A stretch of 64,000 nt of DNA from Prorocentrum cordatum (taxonomy: Eukaryota; Sar; Dinophyceae; Prorocentrales; Prorocentraceae), in contig CAUYUJ010014273.1 of NCBI GenBank assembly GCA_963575745.1, forward strand, positions 95,116 through 159,115, in the 5' to 3' direction. The notes beneath the pieces were generated by a model. It was not told where the DNA came from, searched no databases, and saw nothing but the letters and a program-made list of their open reading frames with translations. Below are positions 11,125 to 23,289 of this stretch, piece after piece. Each line of letters starts with the position of its first letter. The stretch's first letter is position 1. The position numbers and the translations under genes are program-made.

Positions 11125-12120
11125 ATCTCCTCTTCCTCCTTCCCCTTTTCCTTTTTCCTTTTCCTCCTCCCCCTCCTCCCCCTCCTCCTCCTTCTCCTCC
11201 TCCTCCTCCTCTTCCTCTCCCCCCTCTCCGTTTTTTTTTTGTCCATTCTCCCCATCCCTGGCGGCGCGGCGCGGCGCCGCTCGGCCTCTCCGCGAGTCAA
11301 GCGGCAAAGGGTGAGAACCCCCCCCCGAATTAGGAACGGTTTCCCCCGAGCCGCCAAGGGGGCCCCTAGGCAATGCAAGAGGCGGCGCAGGTTTTGAACC
11401 CCCCCGAGGGCCCCTCGGACTCAGCCGGCCCTCTCCGGCAAGGTAGGCAAGGGCACCGGGTCCAGGTGCTCAATCCCCCGCATTTCCCTCCCCCCGTCTT
11501 CGTTCCCTCCCCCGCGCCCCCCTCCCCCTCGTCCTCGCCCCCCTTTCCCCCCTCGTCCTCCTCGTCCATCTCCCCTCCTTCTCCTCCCTTGATGCCCCCG
11601 CGTGGTTTTCGGGCCATGACTCGGGCCTCTGGGGGCCGTTCGCGACGTTTCCGGCGCCCCCAAAACGCTCCCGGCGAATCGCAGATACTGAAGGAAATCC
11701 CCAGGCCAGAAACCCCACCAGAACAAACAATCCGAAAACCTTGATCCTCCATTCGAGCATGGAGAGGATGAGGAGAAGGAGGAGGAGGAAGAGGAGGAGG
11801 ATGAAGAGGAGGAAGAGGATGAAGAGGACAGATTATGTGGATATCTGGGGTACAGCCGAGGTGTCGCGGAAGAAATCCGCAGCAGAGACTTGGGAGAGTG
11901 AGGAGAGCTGCTTCTGCTAGACCTTTGGCGGGGCGGAACGCGAAACATCACGGGGAATTAGGAGAAGGAGGAGGGGGAGGTAGAGGAGGAAGAGAATGAG
12001 GAAGAGGAGGAGGAGCTCTTGGGACCTTCGGTGGCTTGAACGAAAAATGGCCTCGCTGCGCCATCAGATACGACAACGACGACGACGAAGAAGGCGACGA
12101 CAAAGAGAAGGGCTAATGAG
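11125..12120. other. Mixed pyrimidine and purine tracts, no gene recognised
   Basis: CTC/CCT-rich at 11130-11235 and 11480-11590, GGA/GAA-rich at 11755-11830 and 11960-12010. The remainder shows no recognisable feature. Confidence 0.6.
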
Positions 12121-12139
12121 AGGGGGAGACCGCTGTGTT

Positions 12140-12720
12140 GGGATCACGTGGTGCGCCTCTCGGGGCCCTCTGGGAGGCAGTTTTAAAGCCTCTTGGGGGT
12201 GTTTGGGGGTTCTTGGGATATTTTTGGGGCCTCTTGGGGGCCTCTTGGGGGCTCCTTGGGGCCTCTTGGGAGCCCTTTGGGGCCTCATGGGGCTCTCTCC
12301 GGGCGTCTTGGGGCCCTCTCGCGGCGGAGAATTAAATTTTTGACTTTTTGGGCGCCCTCTTGGGTCTTTCTTGGGGCCGTCTTGGTGCTCTCTTGGGCCG
12401 TCTTGGGCGCCTCTTGGGCGGTCTCGGAGCTCTCCTGGACCGTGTTGGGGCCTTCTTGGGGGCTTCTTGGGCAGTATTGGGGCGATCTAGGGAGCCTCTT
12501 GGGCCATTGTGGAGCGTCGGGAAGCGGGAAAAGCGAGAAGGCCAAAAACATCGAACAACACACAGGAAAATCTACAATTGTAGCCTCTCGGGGCTCTCTT
12601 GGGAGGCCCCTTGGGGGTCTATGGGGGCGTCTTGGACGCGTCTTGGGCAGTCTTGGGCCCAGATTGGGCGTTTGGGGCCGATCTTTGGGTGTCGCGGGGC
12701 CCTCTTTGGCCGTCGTGGGT
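12140..12720 (+). repeat. G-rich minisatellite (CTTGGGGGCCTCTTGGGG)
   Basis: Roughly 10-12 bp units of TCTTGGGGGCCTC, strongly strand-asymmetric in G over C. A break of about 70 bp (12520-12590) contains AAAACATCGAACAACACACA. Confidence 0.8.
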
Positions 12721-12929
12721 TTTTTTTGTTCGCGTCGCACTCGCAGGACAGACACGGAGCACTCTGCAGGAGCGCCCCAAAGGCTCGGGGAGACCGAAAT
12801 TCGTTTTTTTGGGGGGGGCACCGTGTGCCGCTTTTCTGGGGTCCCCGCCCCTGTAAAAATATATAAATAGGAATATGTGTATATATATCTATGTATGTGT
12901 ATATATGTATATACATACATACATACACA

Positions 12930-14090
12930 GACCTCACCTCTCCGAGGCATTTCCTTCCGTTCTTCCGACAGAGCCTCTCTCCTGTCCTGGACCGACGCCG
13001 CCCTCTCTCCCACACTTTCCCCGCCCCTTCGACAACCCCCCCCCCTCCCCAAACAATAACCCTCCCCCTGTCTCCCCTTCCGACATATCCCTTTCCGCTT
13101 TTCCGCTTTCTCTCCTACAGACCCCCCCGCTCTCACAGACACCCCCCCCACACTCCGACTGACCCCCCCCCTCCAAAACAGACCTCATCTCTCCCAACCG
13201 GCCCGCGACGACTCGCAGACGTACCCCCCTTGTTTTAGGACAGACCCCACCCCCGTCCGACAGATCTCTTCCCTCCTCCCCGACGCCCCCCCCCCACCCC
13301 TTCCAGGACAGACCCCCCCCTCCGACTGACCCCCCCAAAAAAACAAGAGCAGCACAAGCAGCAGCAGCATCAGCAACAGCACCAACTGCAGCACGAGCAG
13401 TATCAGTAGCATTACCAGCGCACTTCCACAGACGCGTCCCAGACGGCCCGCGACGACTCGCAGACAGACCTCTCCTGTTTCAGATCAGATCCCCCCCCTC
13501 CCCGACCGATCTCTCCCCCCCCTTCGACAGACCCCCTGGCCTCCAAGACAGACCCCCCCTCACCCGGCCATCCCACACCCACCTCCGAGATGTTCCAAGA
13601 TAGCCTTAGATGCATCAACATGAATCCGAAGATGCTTCAAGAGGCCCCGAGGCCGCCCCAAGACGGCTCCAGGCACCAAATAGCTCCCCAGGGAACCTTC
13701 CAAGAAAACAGCATCCTTCGAATACCTACGGATGACTGATGACTTCTGCCCCTCGCCCCTTCTCTTCCGATGACCATCCGAGGCCTCAGGATGCCTCCAA
13801 AAGACCCCCAGAAGGACCCAAGGGCGCCCAAGAGAGAAGCCCAAGAGAGACCCAAGGCCGCCCTAAGAGCGCCCCCCCCTGTCACAGACACCCCCGCCCT
13901 CTCCGACAGACCCCCCTTCCTCCAGGACAGACCTCACCTCTCCGAGAAATGGCCTTCCTTCTTTCCGACAGAGCCTCTCCTGTCCTGCACAGACCCACCT
14001 CTCTCCGACACACACCCCCCTCTCCTTCCTTCTTTCCGACTGACCTCTCTCCCCTCCGACAACCCCCCCCCTTCGACAGACGCCCCCAAC
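12930..14090 (+). repeat. C-rich minisatellite with TCCGACAGACC units
   Basis: Blocks at 12930-13560 and 13870-14090 are built from CTCTCCGACAGACCCCCCC variants. Bases 12928-13010 and 13930-14010 share CAGACCTCACCTCTCCGAG and a following CCGACAGAGCCTCTC. The intervening 13560-13860 has no recognised feature. Confidence 0.75.
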
Positions 14091-14094
14091 AAGA

Positions 14095-14198
14095 GCAGCA
14101 CAAGCACAAGCAGCAGCAGCAGCATCAGCAACAGCACCAACAGCAGAACGAGCAGCATGACTCATGCACGGCCACAGACGCATCATCAGCATCATCAG

Positions 14199-14232
<34 letters not shown>

Positions 14233-14233
14233 G

Positions 14234-14299
<66 letters not shown>

Positions 14300-14300
14300 C
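14095..14300 (+). repeat. (CAG)n then (ATC)n microsatellites
   Basis: CAG/CAA tract at 14095-14155, then about 40 ATC repeats at 14178-14298. Confidence 0.95.
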
Positions 14301-14339
14301 CCGGAGTGCCTCGGATCGGCGGCACTGGCCAGAGGCCAC

Positions 14340-15265
14340 AAAAATATACACGTACGTATATAAATACCTACATACTTACATACGTACATACATACATACA
14401 CAACGGTATGTGGGGGGGACTTCGCAGAAACGTCACAAGACAACAACGTATAGTGCGTGCTGTTCCGGCCAGTCCTCGGGGCGACAGGTGCTGAACCCAG
14501 ACAATCTATATGCATATACATACCTACACACGTACACACATACACACATACATACACATACATACATACAGACATACATGCATGCATGTATGCATGCATG
14601 CATACATGCATGTATGCATACATAAATACATAAACGTGCATGCGTACATACATACATGCATACATACATACGTGCATGAGTACGTGCATACATGCAAACA
14701 TACATACATATATACATACATACATACATACATACATCCATACATACATATATACGTACATACATACATACCTACATACATACATACATACATACATACA
14801 TACATACGAACATACATACATACATACATACACACATACATGCACACATGCCGATATGCCTTACATACATACACATATACATACATACATACACACATGA
14901 ATGTATACACACATGCATGCATGCATTCACATACATGTAAGTTCATGCATACATACATACCTACATGTATGCATGTGTACATATACTTATACATACACAC
15001 AAACAAACATACATTCATACATACATACGTACGTGCGTACATACATACATACATATGGATATACCTACATACATACATACATACATACATACATACATGC
15101 ATGCATGCATACATTCATACATACATGCATACACACATACACACATACATACATACATACATACATACATACATACATACATACATACATGCATACACAC
15201 ATACATAGAAACATGCATATGTGCATACATACATACGCACATACGCACATACATACATGCATCGG
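14340..15265 (+). repeat. (ACAT)n tetranucleotide array, about 0.9 kb
   Basis: TACA/ACAT/GCAT repeats of varying purity over more than 900 bp, interrupted at 14405-14510 by unique sequence. Tyr-Ile-His-Thr and Cys-Met-Tyr-Val reading frames are artefacts. Confidence 0.95.
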
Positions 15266-16000
15266 AATGCGCGCTCATATTATAGCGCGCCCTGGTCCTC
15301 GACGGCAACACAGCTGCACATGTGCACATCCATACGCATGTATTGAACATGAGTGGCGACGACAACAGTGGCGACGACAATGACAAGGACATCGTCAGAG
15401 GGCCGAAGAGGAAAGTCTCTTCTGCCTCCGGCTCCTCCTCATCCTCCTCGTCCTCCTCCTACGTCACTTCCTCCTCCTCCTCCTCGTCCTGCCCCACCTC
15501 ATCCTTGGCACTGTTCTTAAGCCTCGTTCTCTCGTCCTCTTGGGCTTGCCGCCAGCGTCGACAAACTGACGGATTTTGTATTGCCCAGCCACTGGGCGCA
15601 GAGAAGGGATCGCTTCCGACTGCAGGGACGGCTGCCGCTGTGTGGAGCTCGATTCCTAATGTCCACGCCTTTCTGGCGGGAAGGTTGGCACGTCTCTGTC
15701 CACCTTCCCGCTGTCTTTCATTCGCTCTTGATCTCCGTCCTGGCCGCGATGCCTTGGGTAGGTCGGGGTGGGCGCATACTCATGTGCATGCGCCCATCGG
15801 GGTCGCTGCCTCTTTGTGCCGGACAGGCGAAAAGCCGCTCAGCCGTTCCAGCAGTGTCGTTTCCCCCTGGAAAATGACGAGCACAGAAAGATGAGGACAA
15901 GGACAAGGAGGAAGATGGGATGAAGGGGGGAGGCCTGCGAAGGTACAGGGCGGATTCCAAAAACCCTGAACCAAAAAACGTTTCCATCTCTTCGGGGCAC
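15266..16000. other. No gene recognised
   Basis: Includes a short CTC tract at 15430-15490 and an open plus frame at 15581-15877 without any family resemblance. Treated as unassigned. Confidence 0.4.
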
Positions 16001-16007
16001 ACCTTTA

Positions 16008-16105
16008 ACTTCCGCCGCCTTCCGTCGGCCTTCTGCAGGCTTCCGCCAGCGGAGGCGGCCTCGCTTTACTTCCGCTGCCTTCCGCCGGCCTTCTGCCGCC
16101 TCCGC
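16008..16105 (+). repeat. CTTCCGCC minisatellite
   Basis: Two related segments of CCGCCTTCCGYCGGCCTTCTG, with CTTCCGCCAGCGGAGGCGG forming a hairpin between them. Confidence 0.75.
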
Positions 16106-16559
16106 CGACGAAGAGATGACAACTCCTTCTATCCTCGAAGGCGAGGCCCTTTTTGGAACGCTCCACATGCAAGCATCAAGCCTGCAACCGTACACGATAC
16201 CCTCGGCAGTCCTCGAAATCCCTCACAGGTGCCAGCCGTCTGTTTCTGCAGTGATAAGTTAGCGACATGACATGACATGAAATGAGGAGCTGATTCGGCA
16301 CCTGCGTTCTCTTGGGACCGTCCTGGGGAACTGCGAGGACCTCCTCCGCGGCCTCCGTGGGCCTCTGGGGACGTGGAGCGGTCAGGATTCGGAGCGGTAG
16401 CAAAACTTTCCAGCATGCCCCTCCCCCTCGGACCCCTCCTCAATTGTTTAACTCCTCCCTGTCGCACCCCGAGGCCAATCGAAGGGTGGGCCGGGCAATT
16501 CGGCTGAGACTTCCTTACCACTTACGAATATGAGGCTTCGAAACTGGCAACAGGTTCAC

Positions 16560-16665
16560 TGATGAAGGGCGAGCGGCTTTCAAAATGTGGCTCTCGCTTT
16601 AGCGCCGCGCACACTCGTCCAACACAAATGCAAGAGTTTAACGGATTGAAGGCGGGCGGCTTTCA
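16560..16665 (-). repeat. One unit of the 25340-25625 tandem family, inverted
   Basis: TTTCAAAATGTGGCTCTCGC, TTTAGCGCCGCGCACA and GCAAGAGTTTAACGG are the reverse complement of the unit repeated at 25340-25625. Confidence 0.8.
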
Positions 16666-16689
16666 AAAAGCCGATCTCGTCTCAGTAAC

Positions 16690-16815
16690 GATGAGAGGGG
16701 GTGGGGGTTCGAACAAGGCTTGGGGAGTTTCTCACAAGGCGGAATGACGATGACGATGACGATAAGAGGGGGTGGGGTTTCGAGCAAGGCTTGGGGAGAC
16801 TCTCACAAGGCGGGA
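16690..16815 (+). repeat. 71-bp duplication
   Basis: GAGGGGGTGGGGKTTCGA, CAAGGCTTGGGGAG and CTCACAAGGCGG occur twice, 71 bp apart. Confidence 0.85.
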
Positions 16816-17164
16816 TTCCTTCTGAGCCTCCTGAGAAGGCGCGCACCCTGTACCTTCCCCCCAGGGCGCGCCGCCGAAAGGGGTGTGGCAAAGCAGAGGA
16901 GAGCAGCGTCCGAGTCGAACTTCACGTAGAGGTCGAACAGCTGATACCTGCAGTCGCTGCCCTCTATAAATATCTAATCTATGCGCTACTGCCCTCTCGC
17001 CCCCCGACTACGTTCTGAACGTATCCTGCCCTCTCAATGTATGCGTCTTACGCACAGGATGCCAATCTCTTGTTTTCTCCACATCGTGAGTATGGGGGTC
17101 TTGTCAATATCGGGATGCCTCCAATTCCTTCCGTCCTCCTTCCCGCTGTCTATTCCTCGCCCAC

Positions 17165-17430
17165 ACCCAGACTCATTCACACTCAGAACCGCTCATACGC
17201 AGACTCACTCACACTCAGAACCGCTCATACGCAGACTCATTCACACTCAGATTCACCAGTAATCAAACTCTCTCACGCTCGAACCCGCTCATACAAATAC
17301 TCGCATATAAGCACACTAACTGGCATTCGGATTCGCTCACACACACGCACCACTCACGCATATACGCAATCAGACTCAGCTTCGTCATAGCCAGACGCAC
17401 TCATACTCAAACTCGTTGAGACTCACACCA
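17165..17430 (+). repeat. 32-bp minisatellite (ACTCAGAACCGCTCATACGC)
   Basis: Two and a half clear units at 17171-17250, then degenerate CTCA-rich continuation that leads into the CA array. Confidence 0.8.
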
Positions 17431-17436
17431 ATTCCC

Positions 17437-17770
<334 letters not shown>

Positions 17771-17869
17771 ACGCACCTGCAACCACACATTCATACTCAG
17801 ACCGCGCTAGCACATACTCATTCACAGTCGAGCTCATTCACGCTCAGACTAACTCACGCCATACGTCGC

Positions 17870-18420
17870 GAGCATGGCGCTTGGACACTAAAGCGAGGAA
17901 TCGCCAGGGAAGGGGACACTTGCCCGTTCGCGCCCAACTTGTGGGGATCTACCTGGCCAGATTCCTCCCTCCTCGCCTTTGAGAGCCCCATGATGACGGC
18001 GATGCAGCAGGCGTGGCGCTTGGACGCCCCAGAGAGAAAACGCCAGGGATGGGGGCACTTGTCCGTTCGCGCCCAGTTTGTGGCGATGTCTCGGCTGGTT
18101 TACCTGTTTGGTTGTTCAGACTCCTCTCTCCTGGGAGCCCCATGGTCGCCGCGATGCAATAGGCGAGAAAAGCTGGGCACCCCACGGCGGCGCCAGGGGG
18201 GGGGGGGACCCTTGCCCGCTCGCGCCCGCGTTGTGGGGATGTCTCAGACTGCTTCCCTGTCTGATGGCTTTGACTTTTCTCTCTTGAGGGCCCCACGATC
18301 ACCGCGATCTGGCAGGCGAAACATTTGAGCACCTGGACACCCCAAGGAGGAGTCGCCACGGAGAGGATCTCTTCCTTCGGGGGTTGGACGATGCCCTGGA
18401 GCGCTCGGCCTCTTCCCCCG
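17870..18420 (+). repeat. Degenerate tandem array, about 145-160 bp, 4 units
   Basis: Units start near 17870, 18010, 18165 and 18325. Shared blocks are GCGCTTGGACGCCCCAGAG, CGCCAGGGA, CTTGCCCGTTCGCGCCCA, GTTGTGGGGATGTCT and GCCCCATGATC.CGCGAT. No product recognised. Confidence 0.8.
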
Positions 18421-18859
18421 GGGATTGTTATTTCGTCCTCGATTACTCTGCTAATTGCCCCCGAATCCGAAGCTCCGACGTCTGGGATATCTTGACATGT
18501 CGCTCCGAAGTGATTTGTTCGCTGTCGAATGTTTGGCTGCTGGTCCCGGGTTTGCGAACTGCCCCCCGGCCTCCTCCGAAGCCCTCAATGAATTCCTCCA
18601 AGGATCGGTTTTGCATGTCAGGATCTTAAGTGCCCCGATGCGCAATACGCAACACGTAGCGTCTTTATATGGAACTCAACGCGTAGACTGAAAACGAAGG
18701 TATGACGCGATACGTTCGCCAAGACGTGGGCCAATACGCTGAGCCAGCGCGCAGCGTGTTAACACGGACCCTTTGAACACGGCACGTGTTGCGTTTCAAG
18801 ACGGACGTTTCGAAGGCAGCTAAGGCAGGGGTGTTTCTCGCAGCCAGTTGGGCCCAAGC

Positions 18860-19565
18860 CCGACGCCCAGCGCGATGCCCCTCGCAGGCGGGCACGGCCT
18901 GTGGGGCCGGCCACACGGTTCTGCTGCGGAGCGACGGCTCAACCGTCGCCTGCGGCGACAACGCTCACTTCGAAGAAGGAAAAAGCCACATAAGCATAAA
19001 CTTTTGGCGCTCCGCGCGGATTTCTTGGATCCGCGCCTGGGCCCCTCGGCGACACCTCCGGCGCCGCCCCTGGCGCGCGGAGCGCGCCAGGGAGGGGGGT
19101 CCAGCGCGGATCCAAGAGATCCGCGCGGAGCGCTAAAAGTTTATGTTGATGTGTTTTTTCTTCTTCTATCACTGTCACCACAACCTTCGAGTTCCTGGAC
19201 AACCTGGCCCACGCGCACGTCGCTGCCAGAGGCCGCCACGCAGTGGGAGCGACGGGACAGCAGTGGCACGCGGCGACCACAGCTGGGAGCAGTGCGCATT
19301 GCCGGCGCTGGCTGGAGGCCTGACTTCCACACAGGTCGCCGCTGGTTCTGCACACGCGGTCTTGCTCAGGAGCGATGGCTCTGCCGTGGCCTGCGGCATG
19401 CTTGTCGGTGGCCGTTGCGCTCTCCCGGCGCTGATGGGAGGCTACACACGGACCGCCGACGGCAGCGGTTACACCGTCCTGCTCGAGAGCCACAGCACGG
19501 CCGTGGCATGCGGGTCGAACCTGTTCGGGCAGGGCGCCTTGCCAGGGCTGCCAGGAAGCATGTCT
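18860..19565 (+). pseudogene. RCC1/HERC-type repeat protein fragment, interrupted by a MITE
   Basis: The plus frame carries RCC1-like repeats of about 50 residues: GHTVLLRSDGSTVACGDNAH, then GSDGTAVARGDHSWEQCALP, AHAVLLRSDGSAVACG and YTVLLESHSTAVACGSNLFG. RCC1 repeats form beta-propellers; the partner and role of this protein are unknown. No ATG precedes the first repeat, so the 5' end is missing. A 204-bp palindromic insertion (18970-19173) lies after GDNAH and brings a TAA at 19134. Removing it at the flanking TCACT repeat restores the expected repeat spacing in frame. Further on, a segment near 19205-19250 is garbled: HVAARGRHAV lies in another frame and about 7 nt (CTGCTGC) seem lost, but a second shift returns to the first frame. 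It is best read as a decaying copy; an expressed gene with the MITE spliced out is the alternative. Confidence 0.75.
18970..19173 (+). mobile_element. MITE family A inserted in the RCC1 frame
   Basis: Terminal inverted repeats exceed 55 bp. The left arm reads GAAGAAGGAAAAAGCCACAT, AAGCATAAACTTTTGGCGC, CCGCGCGGATTTCTTGGATC; the right arm (to 19166) is its near-perfect complement. The centre is GCGCGCGGAGCGCGCCAGGG. TCACT at 18965-18969 and 19169-19173 is a candidate 5-bp target-site duplication. It has no coding capacity. Confidence 0.8.
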
Positions 19566-19566
19566 T

Positions 19567-19830
19567 TTCACGTGTCCACGGCCCCCCCGGGGTGGCACCC
19601 AACTAGGGCGCGTCTGATTTTCTACACACGAAAAGTCGTGCGCCCAGGAGGGGGGACCCAACCTGGGCGCGTCGGATCTGTCACACGTGAAAACACGTGC
19701 GCGGAGAGGGGGAACCCGACATGCGCTTGACGCGTGCGCGCCGGGCACGTATTTTTAAGTGTCCACGGCCCCCAGGGGGGGAACCCATCTTGGTCGCGCT
19801 GGACTGTTCACGCATACACAAGCGCCGCCG
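19567..19830 (+). repeat. Degenerate tandem array, about 65-70 bp, 4 units
   Basis: Each unit has CACGTGTCCACGGCCCCC or a related CACACGAAAA form, then AGGGGGGACCCAACCTGG and GCGCGTCTGAT. The array directly follows the last RCC1 repeat. Confidence 0.75.
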
Positions 19831-19834
19831 TGCA

Positions 19835-20689
19835 GGAGGGAGATGGCGATGGGGAGAAAGAGTATGGAGGCAGGAGTATGATGACGAGGAGGAAGGAAGG
19901 AGGAAGAAGGAGGACGAGGAGGAGAAGGGGGAGGGTTGGGGATGAGGACGAAGAGGAGGAGGAGGAGGAGGAGGAGGAGGATCAGCAGAACGTAGGTAGT
20001 AGTTGCAGCCAAGTCAAGGGAAAGCGTTCCACGCGCGTCAGAAGAACATGTTACTCAAGTTCCTCGCTGGGTTCGTGGATCTCTCAAGAAGAGCAAAAGC
20101 AATGGAAAGTGGGTATCCCCAACGATCACACACATATTTGAATCGCGCTGTGGCGGTATTAGATCAAACGATTGCAAGCGATGTTGGCATGGCGTGTGCA
20201 CAGAAGAGAATAGAGGGCAAAGCGGGCGACGACGGAAGACGGGAAATCTGAGGGATTGCGTGCTGACGCGCTGTGAGCTGAGTCGGTGCGTCTGCGCGAG
20301 CTGACAGGGCAGGGCGGGCACTCATTCGGAGGATGCAGGCCGTGCTGCTGGAAGATGGAGGCGATGAAGCTCCGGATCTCGCCGTTGTTCCACGAGAGGA
20401 AGCCTGCAATTTTGTTTTATTCCAACGGGCTCTCGAATCTCATTCAAACGTTGCACGTGCATGTGTTACTCAGCCGGTCGTACCCTGGTGTCTAAGAGCC
20501 TCTGGGCTGGCGGGGGAGAGAGAGGCAGAAAGAGAGAGAGAGAGAGAGAGAACCCCCCCACCCATCCTGTGTTGGTGTCCTTGTCTTCACTCCGCAGTGC
20601 CGCGCGCATCCTTCCTCACCTCACCACCTTCCCCTCGTCATCCTTCTCTTTGCGCCCTCGCCAATGTCGGCACACCGCTCACAAGTTTC
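19835..20689. other. GGA tract and unassigned sequence
   Basis: GGA-rich at 19850-19982. An 82-codon plus frame at 20003-20251 and the (AG)n at 20530-20552 carry no recognisable product. Confidence 0.5.
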
Positions 20690-21620
20690 GTGCCCCTCAA
20701 ACAGCTCCTCCTGGGGCCCCAGCGGCACAATCCGCATGCTGGCCCCCGCCGATTTCTCCCCCCCTCTCCCCCCCCCCACACCCCCCACCACACGTTCCTT
20801 GTCCCACAGGAAGCTTCACCTACGGCCCCAGCGGCACAGTCCGCGTGCTGCCCCACCGCATGTTTCGGCACCCTCCCACGCGTTGCCTGCCCCAGAAGGA
20901 GTTCCACACTCTGCCCCAGACACTCTGTCTGAGAGAGGGATGATCGTACCAGTGAGCCTATCCGCATATGCCCACCCCCAGGGGAACAGAGCCCGCACTA
21001 TGAGTCGAGATGCCCCCCAGAGACGCGTTCGCCTGAAGGGCAGCACACAGTGAGGTGAGAGGTAGAGCCATGCAAGTGTTGCCACCGGCCAGGCCTGCAC
21101 CATCGGACCCTCTGTCCGCGTGTCGCCGCCCCGCTTCCGCAGCATCGCTCGCATGCCCAGGGCCCCCAAGAGAACCCTGTCTGCGGCCCTGGCGACACAG
21201 TGTGCATGGCCCTGCGCACACCCCTCGCGCGCGTCGTGCTCCACGGGGAGCTCCACATGCAGCCTCGGCGACACAGATACCGCGCGCCGCCACCGTGGCC
21301 ATTTCGGGACACTTCCACGCGTGTTTCGTGCTCCACAGGGGCGTTCACCTACACCTACGCCCCTAGAGAGAGGGTTCGCATGCAACACCCCCGCCCAGTG
21401 CGGCGCACCCTTCACGTGGATCGCGTGGATCGCGCCCCGCCAAGAGCTTCACCTACCGCACCAGCGAAGAAGTTCGCAGGGCGTCCCGCCCACCATCCTT
21501 GCAGCTCCGCGTGCAGCCTCAATGGGCGCGCTCGCGCGGTGACGTCCTCCAACTCAGCACCCACCTCGTGCGGGTCGTGCCCCACAAGGAGCTCAGCACG
21601 CCTCTGCCCGTTTGCTCCTC
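20690..21620 (+). repeat. Degenerate minisatellite region
   Basis: Recurring CACAGGAAGCTTCACCTAC, GCCCCAGCGGCACAGTCCGC and TTCGTGCTCCACAGGG motifs at irregular spacing of about 90-130 bp. This suggests an old tandem array. Several frames are open but no conserved protein emerges. Confidence 0.5.
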
Positions 21621-21861
21621 CGCCCCGTGCCCGCACCGCACACGAAGAGAATGGGGCACGCGCCCTATGCCGCAAGCAGCTGTAGAAAGGGTTGGGCCCT
21701 TCGCTCGGATAGCTTGCATCGCCTTGTGCAACTGGTCGCCGTTCGCACAGCTTCCACTTCAGAAACACAATCCGCGACCTCCTGCTCATCCTATGTGGCG
21801 ACGACAAGATCAAGGTAAGATCGGGATGGGATAAACCTGTAATTCCTGTGAAACGGCGAGT

Positions 21862-21935
21862 CTAGAGAGCGCTCCGGAACGCTCAGACAGCGTTCTGGGA
21901 CACCCTGGAGAGACTCATCCTCATCCTAGGCCCGC
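21862..21935 (+). repeat. GCTCCGGAACGC palindrome-containing repeat, copy 1
   Basis: GAGCGCTCCGGAACGCTC followed by CAGCGTTCTGG and ACTCATCCTCA. The same arrangement occurs at 47620-47740. Confidence 0.6.
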
Positions 21936-23280
21936 CTGGTCCTTTTCCTCCTCCAGCTGTTTCTCCAACTCACCTGCTGCCAGATGGGGGCACCTCTCTC
22001 AAACACTTGTTTGGGGTCGAATTGGCGCCCTATCAACAGGAGGAACTGATTGGGCCCATGGAGAGCTCCTACCCCCCCATGTCATCCTCTTCCTTCTCGT
22101 CCTCGTCACTCTCTCACTCTGCTCCTGCTGCCTCCTCCCCTGCCCCTCCTCCGCATTCTCCCCCTCCTCTTCGCTCGTGTCCTCATTCCTTTCCCCTTCT
22201 GCTAAAGCTGAAGCAGGAATCAACGCTCAAGTGCACAGAGAAGGACAGCGCCCACCCTGCAGACTCGGTTAAAAAAAACACATCGTTGAAAGGTTTCGCA
22301 GCCTTCCCTCAGCACAATTCTCCCTCGGATAAGTAGCCAGACAAGTCGGGTTTGCACCCGCATGCCTTGCTGAACTCAAGGCGCGCTTCGGCATTGCCAC
22401 TGCCGCCGCCACAGGGCCACCGACTCGGGTGATGGCGACCAACGACAGTGGCGGTGGCCGACGTGACGAAGCCTGGCGGTGCGCAAAGCCTGTAAGGGCA
22501 CACGTCCGAGCTAATGGAACGGCACGAAGACGCACTCAATCTTCAGCTCGGGATGCTTGCTCCTTCAGGGACGCCTCCTGGACAGACAGACTCAGATGAT
22601 TGACGTTTGTGGCGTTTGAGCATACACTCGTTGAAAATAGTTGTCCCTCCTCCGCTCCCCTTCTGCTCCCCCGTCTCGTCATCATCCTTCTTTTCCTAAG
22701 TATCCTCTTCCTCCACCGCCTCCCAATCCTCGTCTTAGTCGTCCTCCCCCCCCCTCTCCGCCCGACGCCGTCTCATCTTCCCCCTGCTTACGTACTCTTA
22801 CGCACATCCTCTTACTGGTGCTTCCCCACCCTTCTCCTCCTGTAGCAAGCATTTGACTGCAGCACCCCTCAGGGGAAGGGGAACGGGAGGAGGAGGCGAC
22901 CCCAGATGCCACGGGAGGAGGACGACGAGCAAGAGGAGGAACAGCAGCGGCAGGGACGAAGCACGAGTGGCGAAGCAGCCTGGAGGGGGCGCAGGAGGAC
23001 GCGAAAATCGGACGAGGGGAGCGCGGGGGAGCCGTTGTGATCCCTGTCGCACGCCGCGAACGTCTGCAGGGCGTGCCGCATGGTCTCTCCGCTCTGGATG
23101 GCGGGGACCATCCTGCGCGGGCCGGCGGCGTGGGTCTCCGGACGCCCGGCGCAGGAGAAGCGCGCACCCGTGCCAGAGAGCAGGAGGGTTTGGGAGGCGA
23201 GGTCCGGCGGCGGGCGAGCACGACGGATGCGTGAGCACGAGGGCGAGGAGTGGTTCTGGACCCATTCTCAGGACTGCTCG
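21936..23280. other. No gene recognised
   Basis: Pyrimidine-rich at 22080-22200 and 22620-22850. Otherwise unique GC-rich sequence without recognisable domains on either strand. Confidence 0.45.
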
Positions 23281-23289
23281 ATGAGCGAT

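Noticed and set aside
14340-15265. Long Tyr-Ile-His-Thr and Cys-Met-Tyr-Val frames on both strands
   Set aside because: Direct translations of the ACAT tetranucleotide array.
16700-16800. GGTTCGAACAAGG as a tRNA T-loop
   Set aside because: No acceptor stem, D-arm or anticodon arm can be placed around it, and it belongs to a 71-bp duplication.
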